Part shown: positions 58,111-64,000 of the stretch, piece after piece
Layout: each line of letters begins with the position of its first letter
Position numbering within the stretch: position 1 is the first letter of the stretch
Source: Chrysaora quinquecirrha
Taxonomy: Eukaryota; Cnidaria; Scyphozoa; Semaeostomeae; Pelagiidae
Assembly (NCBI GenBank): GCA_014526335.1
Contig: JACTAT010000335.1
Span: 62,001 to 126,000 of the forward strand
Direction: 5' to 3'
DNA length: 64,000 bases
Notes under the pieces: generated by a model
Told to the model about the DNA's origin: nothing
Database searches by the model: none
The model's input: only the letters and a program-made list of their open reading frames with translations
Translations under genes and position numbers: made by a program

Positions 58111-59376
58111 TTAGAATTTAATAGATTCCTTATGGTGATAGTGAAATGTCATCTTGCAACATGGCATGGATCTAATCAGGGCTTGCTGAATTTCTTCTGG
58201 CAACTCAAATATTGGATACAAGTCCAGCTCATGCAGATCTAAATGCTCTGAAATCAAAACTTGACTGAGCTTATCAACATATTGCCAGCAAAGGGAATCA
58301 TCTTCTTTTAAACCATATCCATCAATTTTCAACATTAAACATCTGAGTGAACAGCAACTTGTCAACATTCTGATTAATGCTTCCATAGCTGTCAGTGATT
58401 TAAGATTGAAATGAAATCTAAGTGCTTGCAGGTTTTTGCCTTTCTCCTCAATAATGTGAAATATTTCCTCATCAAACTCTGAGTGGTACTGATTGATTAA
58501 TAATCCCCTTGCATCAAGCAAGATCTGTAGTTTAGTCAGCCTACTTACACAGCTGTCTAAAAAGACAAGAAGACCATTTTGTGCGCTACTCAACAAAACT
58601 GTAACCTTCTTCAACTTCTGCAAACCAGATAAAGCAATCAATGCTGACTCTGAAAGCCCATCACCAAAATAATTAACAATTGTTAAAGTTTTAACATTTG
58701 GACAACAATCAATGATGCATTTTGCAATATTGGTGTTTGTATAGCAATGTAGATAAACAAGTTGGGGGCCATAATGCTTGATGACCTTGATAAAAGGCTT
58801 TTCATTATGACCAAGCCTTTTGCTGTAATCAACCACATCAGTAAAGAAAAGGTCTGAATCAATGTGGGAAATATGGGGACAGTTGCGAATTAGCAAATCT
58901 GCAGCTCTTCCTGAGAAAAATTTTTCTCTTTTTCTTGTATTCAAGCTATCAATGTTGATCTTTCTCAGATTTGAGAAATCTCTTAATTTGAAGTGATTTA
59001 TCAATAGCCAAGCATAACGTGCACTCCAGTGAACCTGTACTCCGGTATACATTGATAGTGGCTTTTTTGGTTTGAAATTCAGTTCCTTGATTTGACCATG
59101 AGCAAAAATTTTTGGGAACAATAACTCAGCGCCTTTAAACTCAACAGCATTAATTTTTTTCCCTTTCTTTCCCCAGGTACCAAAAGGGTTATCTCCAGCT
59201 GTTGTTGAAAGGAATTCAATTGAAATTAAATTTGGGAAAATCATACTCTCCTCGCTGAATGCATCTGAAATTTCTTTAACTGAAATCAAAGTATCTTCAA
59301 TCCCAATACTGATTTTCTCAAGGGACTTTGCATGCCTTACAAGACCCTCTATTATGACCTTTGCAATCTCTGTTCT

Positions 59377-61710
59377 TTCAAAAGAAAAACGACAACTTTT
59401 AAACGGCAAAACATGTTTCGAACATTCTATGTTCATCTTCAGTTGCAAAAATTGTTATAAGCTAATCAAGATATTACAAGGGTTAAATAGAGCTATAAAA
59501 TATTACATAACTTAATAACACACGTGAGGTAAATAATCAAATCGGTAACATTAAAGGTAAATAAAACGTACAAATGGGAATAAGTAAATAATAACGAATG
59601 AAAAAAATAAAAGTAATTAAAAAGAAAGATTCAATTTGTAATGATAAAGTTGTTTGTTAAGCGTAGGTTTGACCCAAGAGATATGTAGCGCTTCCTTGAT
59701 CTTAAGACAAAAGCTGCTATTAGCGCTGTCAAGAATAGAGAAACTATCCTCAGAGCAAAGAGGGCGGCAAGAAGGGACTCATTAAGGTGTTTAAAAATAT
59801 GTGAGTTTTGTCTGTGACCAAATGCTCCTGAATTCGTGTTGAAAGATGTCGAGAAGTTTCACCGACATAAGATGCGGAACATCCGCCACAAAGAAATTGG
59901 TAAACAACACGAGCCCGAAAGCACTTAGGCACAGAATCTTTAACCCCGAACATGGAGCGTAATTTAAAAGAATTGAAAACAAGCTTGATATTTATATCTT
60001 TACAGTATTTTTAGCCAAGTACTTTATTTTACGTTGAGTTAAAACCGAAAACCTACCAATGTAAGGAAGTTTATAGTAACAAGCACGATTAGTTTCCCTA
60101 TCATTAGTACCATGGTTATCAACTAAGGGTGGAGATCTAACTTTGTTTAAATAATTACGAATAACGTTGTTAATAAGATAAGTGGGGTAAAGATTTTTAT
60201 TTAAAATTAAAGTTAGTTGCTTAATGTCGTTATCAAAACCAAGCCAGGTGTTATTAATCTTATAGGCCCTATCAACACGTAATTTATAAACAGTCAGACG
60301 ACCTGAAACGACCTGAAACGAGATGAAATCACCTGAAACGACCTGAAACGACCTGAAACGAGCCGTCAAATTTGGAATCGAGGCTGAAACGACTGAGACG
60401 ACCTGCTATCTTAGCAACAAAGTGTTAAGGTCAAGGGATTTGTATTGTTCTTTACGCATTGTGGCATTGTTTTCTTATCGCAATAGGAACATGTGTCAGT
60501 ATCAAAGCGGCCATCCTTTCATCAGACACCTAATTTTCTGCGAAAGACAGTCTATCCGATCCATAAGGGGTCATTGGGCATGAGGGGTTATGATGATGGG
60601 CGGTTTTCCGGGTTTTTCGACACTTCGAGAGCGGTTTTACCGAGGGCAATTCACTCCTCAGAAAGGTGTACGAGATTTTTATGAAAACAAAAGGATCTCC
60701 AAGAGATTTTTGTGAAAACAATAGGTTTTCTAGCAAAGTTGTACGAGGTTTTCAAAGAATGAATCGCCCCTCGGGTTTTACGGTTTTACCTTCAAAAAGT
60801 ACGGTTTTTCAATTTGTGATTTCGGTGTGGTTTAAAAGAGTTTTAACATGTAGGTCTACGCTTCAACTATTTTGGCTAAAAAATGTTTTACGGTTTTCAA
60901 ACCTCTCCCCCCATGCCTCCATGATGGAGTTTTGGAACCAAAATGTTGATCTAAAGAATTTGGCGTTAAACACAAAATTCAGAATAAAAACAAAAAGAAA
61001 AGGCGAAAAAATTCAGAAAGCCCCTGGTTATTTATTTAAAAAAGGTACGCATAAAGCTTATACCGAGGGGCATTATTCACTCCTTGAAAATCTCGTACAC
61101 CTTTACTGGAAGTCCTATTGTTTTCTTGGAAATCCCTTGAAAGTCCTTTTGTTTTAATGAAAATCTCGTACGCCTTTTTGCAGAGTGAAATGCCCCTCGG
61201 CTTATACAGTAAATGGGAATTTGTGGGAGAACGGCAACAACCAAATATCTTTATTGAAAACAGACTCCTCCTTTTGATCAGGAAATCATATGAAGTCAAT
61301 CAATTTCAGCTCCAACAGTGATTTTTTTCAACAGATTAAGAACAATACCTTCCCAGAGGGATGGCCGCTTTGATACTGACACATGTTCCTATTGTGATAA
61401 GAAAAGAATGCGACAATGCATAAAGAACAATACAAATCCCTTGACCTTAACACTACATTGCTAAGATAGCAGGTCGTCTCAGGTAGTTTCAGCCTCGATT
61501 CCAAAATTGATGGCTCGTTTCAGGTTGTTTCAGGTCGTTTCAGATGGTTTCAGGTCGTTTCAGGTCATCTCACTGTTTATAAATTACGACCCTTGTAATA
61601 TCTTGATTAGCTTATAACAATTTTTGCAACTGAAGATGAACATAGAATGTTCGAAACATGTTTTGCCGTTTAAAAGTTGTCGTTTTTCTTTTGAAATTTC
61701 TTACTTATTT
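59377..61710. mobile_element. Palindromic Penelope-like insertion with 12-bp target duplication
   Basis: The flanking direct repeat AATCTCTGTTCT is at 59365-59376 and 61711-61722. The outer ~105 bp at each end are inverted copies (TTCAAAAGAAAAACGACAAC...ATTACAAGG). Inner inverted blocks also pair: tandem GACCTGAAAC repeats at 60296-60362 with their complement at 61480-61575, and GGATGGCCGC...ACATG at ~60485-60515 with 61357-61390. The left arm carries ~0.8 kb of coding sequence absent from the right arm. This fits two inverted copies of one Penelope-like element, one internally deleted. The end sequence CTGAAGATGAACATAGAATG...GAAAC resembles a hammerhead ribozyme core, known from Penelope terminal repeats. 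Confidence 0.75.
59625..60296 (-). pseudogene. Penelope-like element reverse transcriptase C-terminus and GIY-YIG endonuclease (decayed fragment)
   Basis: On the minus strand a reverse-transcriptase tail (NDIKQLTLIL...YPTYLINNVI...LPYIGRFSVLTQRKIKYLAK) is followed by NIKLVFNSFKLRSMF. The GIY-YIG nuclease core follows (VVYQFLCGGCSASYVGETSRHL, STRIQEHL). The typical ending is IKEALHISWVKPTLNKQL. Penelope-like elements use this nuclease to nick target DNA. At least two one-base frameshifts, in an A run near 60015 and a T run near 59795, break the frame. The RT catalytic motifs are missing (5' truncated). Confidence 0.85.
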
Positions 61711-62167
61711 AATCTCTGTTCTCCGGGTACCATAAATTGGATGCTTGCTTTCTAAGAATACATCCAGGGTTTTTAATTCTTTTTGACTTGATAACAATAT
61801 TTCAAAAACTGCTCGAGGAATGTCACTACCATGAAAATACAAATGTTCTATTTCATCGGTGCAATCTGCAAGTTGCCGAGCGAATTTCTCAAAATTCTTT
61901 TCTCTCACTGTTTCTTGCTCTTCGTAATATTTTTGCCATGATCCACCATAACCTGTACTTGCATCAATTTTGATTGTTTTTAAAGATTTTGAAGCAACTT
62001 GCTGCCAACTTTTGCAGACTTTTGACATATTTACGATATCTGATATAGGCAAGAGACCTATTATACAGCTTAAAACAGGATAAGGAAGTTCCATTATAGT
62101 AGCCGCCATGTTGAACTTCGAATGTGGATGAACGAACTTTGAACATTGAACTTTGACTTCAACATAG

Positions 62168-62285
62168 ACTTGCTCCAAGTCTATTTCTTAATATCCTTCT
62201 CCAAAGGTCCACCATTCCTTTGTTAACACGGAATTGTGGAGTGGACCTTTGGAGAAGGATATTAAGAAATAGACTTGGAGCAAGT
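62168..62285. repeat. Perfect 45-bp inverted repeat at the 5' side of the F-box paralog
   Basis: Arms 62168-62212 and 62241-62285 are exact complements (ACTTGCTCCAAGTC...) around a 28-base spacer. It lies 59 bases upstream of the start codon, so a transcript starting farther out would carry a very stable hairpin in its 5' UTR. Confidence 0.85.
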
Positions 62286-63665
62286 ATAACTTCAACAGGA
62301 CTACAGGACATGATAAAGAATTGTCGCTGTCGCTGTGCAGTGACCCCTGAAACACAGTTGCACGTGGAAGCGGCTATCTTGAAAACCTGGAATGGAATAT
62401 TGGAATGGAATACTGGAATGGAATAGTGAAATATTTGAATGGAATTTTGGCATGTCCAATTCAATTCAATTCAATTCATATATAACTCAAGCTTTTAATT
62501 ACAGTGTACGAACAAAATTATTTATACTAATTATAGCTTAGGATACTTGAAAAAACTCAAAAGAGCTATCGAGCCAAGTGCCCTTTGTTTGTTTACATGT
62601 CAATGATACAGCTATGTTATACACATGAATGAATTGAATTACTCTTAGTAACAGTAACAGAACAACAAAAACATAAAGTAAAAGAAAAAAGAAAGATTAA
62701 AAGATTTAATTAATTATTTAAAAATTAAAAATCAAAACTAATCAAAATTAAAAGCCAAAACTCGTCGACCGACAAAATGATTTTATCAGATAATTAACAC
62801 TGCTTTTGCTTTGCCTTATCAAAATTGTTTGACATTAGACCGTTTGGGATAACTCTTTAAAGGGCGCTGTACACTAGCATTCACTGTCAGCCATTAGCAT
62901 TAATATCATTTGTCTAAACTAACTTGTCTGGCCCTAAACTAACTTGTCTGACGGGGGGTCTCGAATAGCAGGAGGGAATTGAAAATTAATAGTAGGGGGG
63001 TTCCAATAGTAGGGGGGCTGGAAAAATAGGAAAATTTAATTGTCGGGGGGGGGGGTAAAAATATAATAAAATCAAGCATACAATATATATATATATATCT
63101 ATTAACAAAATCAACATGGAAAAAAATGAAAGGAACAAAATCAATGAAACGAGAAAAAACTCGAGCGTTCGAAATTAAGTCAAAAATGTTCCCATCGTCT
63201 TCTAAAATCACTATAAAACAATACAATGCAATGTCCTCCCGAATTTTTTGACGATATTTCGAGTTGTAAAATTACAGTGCAATGGTTTCGTATAGTTCAA
63301 CAGACTTGAAAGATGTCCTGGCTGGATATTTTTGCCAAATTTAATAAGCGGGGGGGGGGGGTTCCAATAAGAGTGTCCTGGGTGGAAATTTTTCAAGCGA
63401 GGGGGGAGCACTACAAGAGACCTGAGAGTAGCTACTTATAAAGGTATAAATAAACTTCCGAAAAATTGTTTATTGATTGTTTACCTGGGTGAGCTTACAA
63501 TGAGCCGCCAACTATGGGCGAACTGTTGACTTTCAAAGCATTCTGATTTACTGTAACTGGTGAAGTGTTCCTCAGGTGATATCATTTCAGTCTACAGTAT
63601 ACACATTTAAATACAGTTATTCACTTCACGCACTTTTAAGGTATTTTTGTTTAATTCAAGACCAC
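62286..63665. other. Spacer, AT-rich, with G-runs
   Basis: No supported gene. It contains GGAATGGAATATTGGAATG-type short repeats (62389-62430), a CAATTCAATTCAATTCAATT run (62459-62478), two G10-11 runs (63045, 63350) and an (AT)n run near 63087. Confidence 0.5.
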
Positions 63666-63854
63666 TTATTCGCCCAGCCCAAGGCAAATTGTTTGGATAT
63701 GGTTTAAAATTTTGCCAATTTTAGGGGCCATTTGTTTAAATTTTGCATCGTTTATAAAAAAAGACTGTAGTCCAACCCAATCACCCAAGCCAGGATTGAA
63801 TGCTGTGTTGTGAATGCCCCCAACAAGCAACCCTCGTAGAATTAATCTCTTCAA
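63666..63854 (-). CDS. Unidentified coding-like fragment
   Basis: Open for 62 codons on the minus strand after an AG (ACCAG) acceptor-like site. The peptide includes GLLVGGIHNTAFNPGLG and KFKQMAPKIGKILNHIQT and has balanced, protein-like composition. It lacks an ATG. It could be a terminal exon of a gene beyond the right edge or a transposase fragment. I do not recognise it. Confidence 0.25.
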   Translation of the reverse strand: MKRLILRGLLVGGIHNTAFNPGLGDWVGLQSFFINDAKFKQMAPKIGKILNHIQTICLGLGE

Positions 63855-64000
63855 CTGGTATCTCCCATTATTGCCAAGGCCTTAGATTTATCCTTTAAGT
63901 GAAGGGTTGGGTTTGGAAACAACTAAGTACAATTTCAGTTCTCACCATTGACATCGGACCGGACCGGCACAGAAATCCTTATCTAACTCTAACAATCTCC

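Larger units (their letters stand above)
58111..62109 (-). pseudogene. F-box / leucine-rich-repeat paralog, split by a Penelope-like insertion
   Basis: The N-terminal part (62109 to 61711; F-box with LPYPVLSCIIGLL and ISDIVNMSKVCKSW) and the C-terminal part (59364 to 58111) together match the intact gene at 41132-42844 from end to end. The junction shows the same 12 bases, AATCTCTGTTCT, on both sides of a 2.33-kb insertion. Apart from the insertion both parts are open and in the same frame, equal to about 550 residues against 570 in the paralog. As it stands the transcript would stop a few codons into the insertion, after about 135 residues that retain the F-box but not most repeats. The start is chosen by alignment with the intact paralog (MAATIMELP against MATVLDLP). 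An alternative upstream ATG at 62178 is probably in the 5' UTR. Confidence 0.85.

Noticed and set aside
59377..61710. An ordinary intron in the F-box paralog instead of an insertion
   Set aside because: The ends lack a GT-AG pair in frame, a 12-bp duplication flanks the block, the intact paralog has no intron there, and the interior encodes a Penelope nuclease.

Overview
The window is eukaryotic and almost certainly metazoan. It is AT-rich, its genes have many short exons with GT-AG splice sites and consistent phases, and it is full of small inverted-repeat elements, a Ty3/gypsy LTR element, a Penelope-like element, tRNA-derived SINE heads and satellites. ABCA transporter, trefoil, avidin and F-box/LRR genes plus a Penelope element suggest a marine invertebrate. 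A cnidarian or other early-branching animal is my best guess, but nothing here fixes the species. There is one 500-base assembly gap (4558-5057).

Layout. (1) From 20.1 kb down to the left edge, minus strand, lies the 5' half of an ABCA-family full transporter: start codon, first membrane helix and most of the first extracellular domain in at least 13 exons. A complete trefoil (P-type) domain sits inside that extracellular domain as its own phase 1-1 exon. The last part of this stretch is disturbed by a MITE, and the nucleotide-binding domains lie outside the window. (2) A CCAAT/TATA promoter region with three copies of a GGCAAGTCCTG motif separates it from a small divergent plus-strand gene (20.5-22.9 kb) of unknown function. 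(3) 22.9-27.4 kb is repeat-rich spacer. (4) 27.4-39.9 kb, minus strand, is a complete 10-exon gene for a ~1388-residue largely disordered, charged protein with coiled-coil segments, possibly ciliary/centrosomal. One intron holds a 0.76-kb 21-bp minisatellite. (5) 41.1-42.8 kb, plus strand, is an intronless F-box/leucine-rich protein gene. (6) 43-46 kb holds satellites and a promoter with a likely 5' UTR exon. (7) 47.4-51.8 kb is a Ty3/gypsy element with matching LTRs and a 5-bp target duplication. Its reverse transcriptase is replaced by a 0.79-kb TIR element. (8) 52.0-54.8 kb is a three-exon secreted avidin-family gene. (9) 54.9-57.8 kb holds duplicated repeats and GAT microsatellites. (10) 58.1-62.1 kb, minus strand, is a second copy of the F-box gene. 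A 2.3-kb palindromic Penelope-like insertion flanked by a 12-bp duplication splits it. (11) The last 2 kb is spacer with a possible gene fragment.

There is no operon logic. The strongest biology is the trefoil-bearing ABCA transporter, the secreted avidin, the pair of intronless F-box/LRR paralogs (one knocked out), and several well-delimited transposon families whose target duplications can be read directly.
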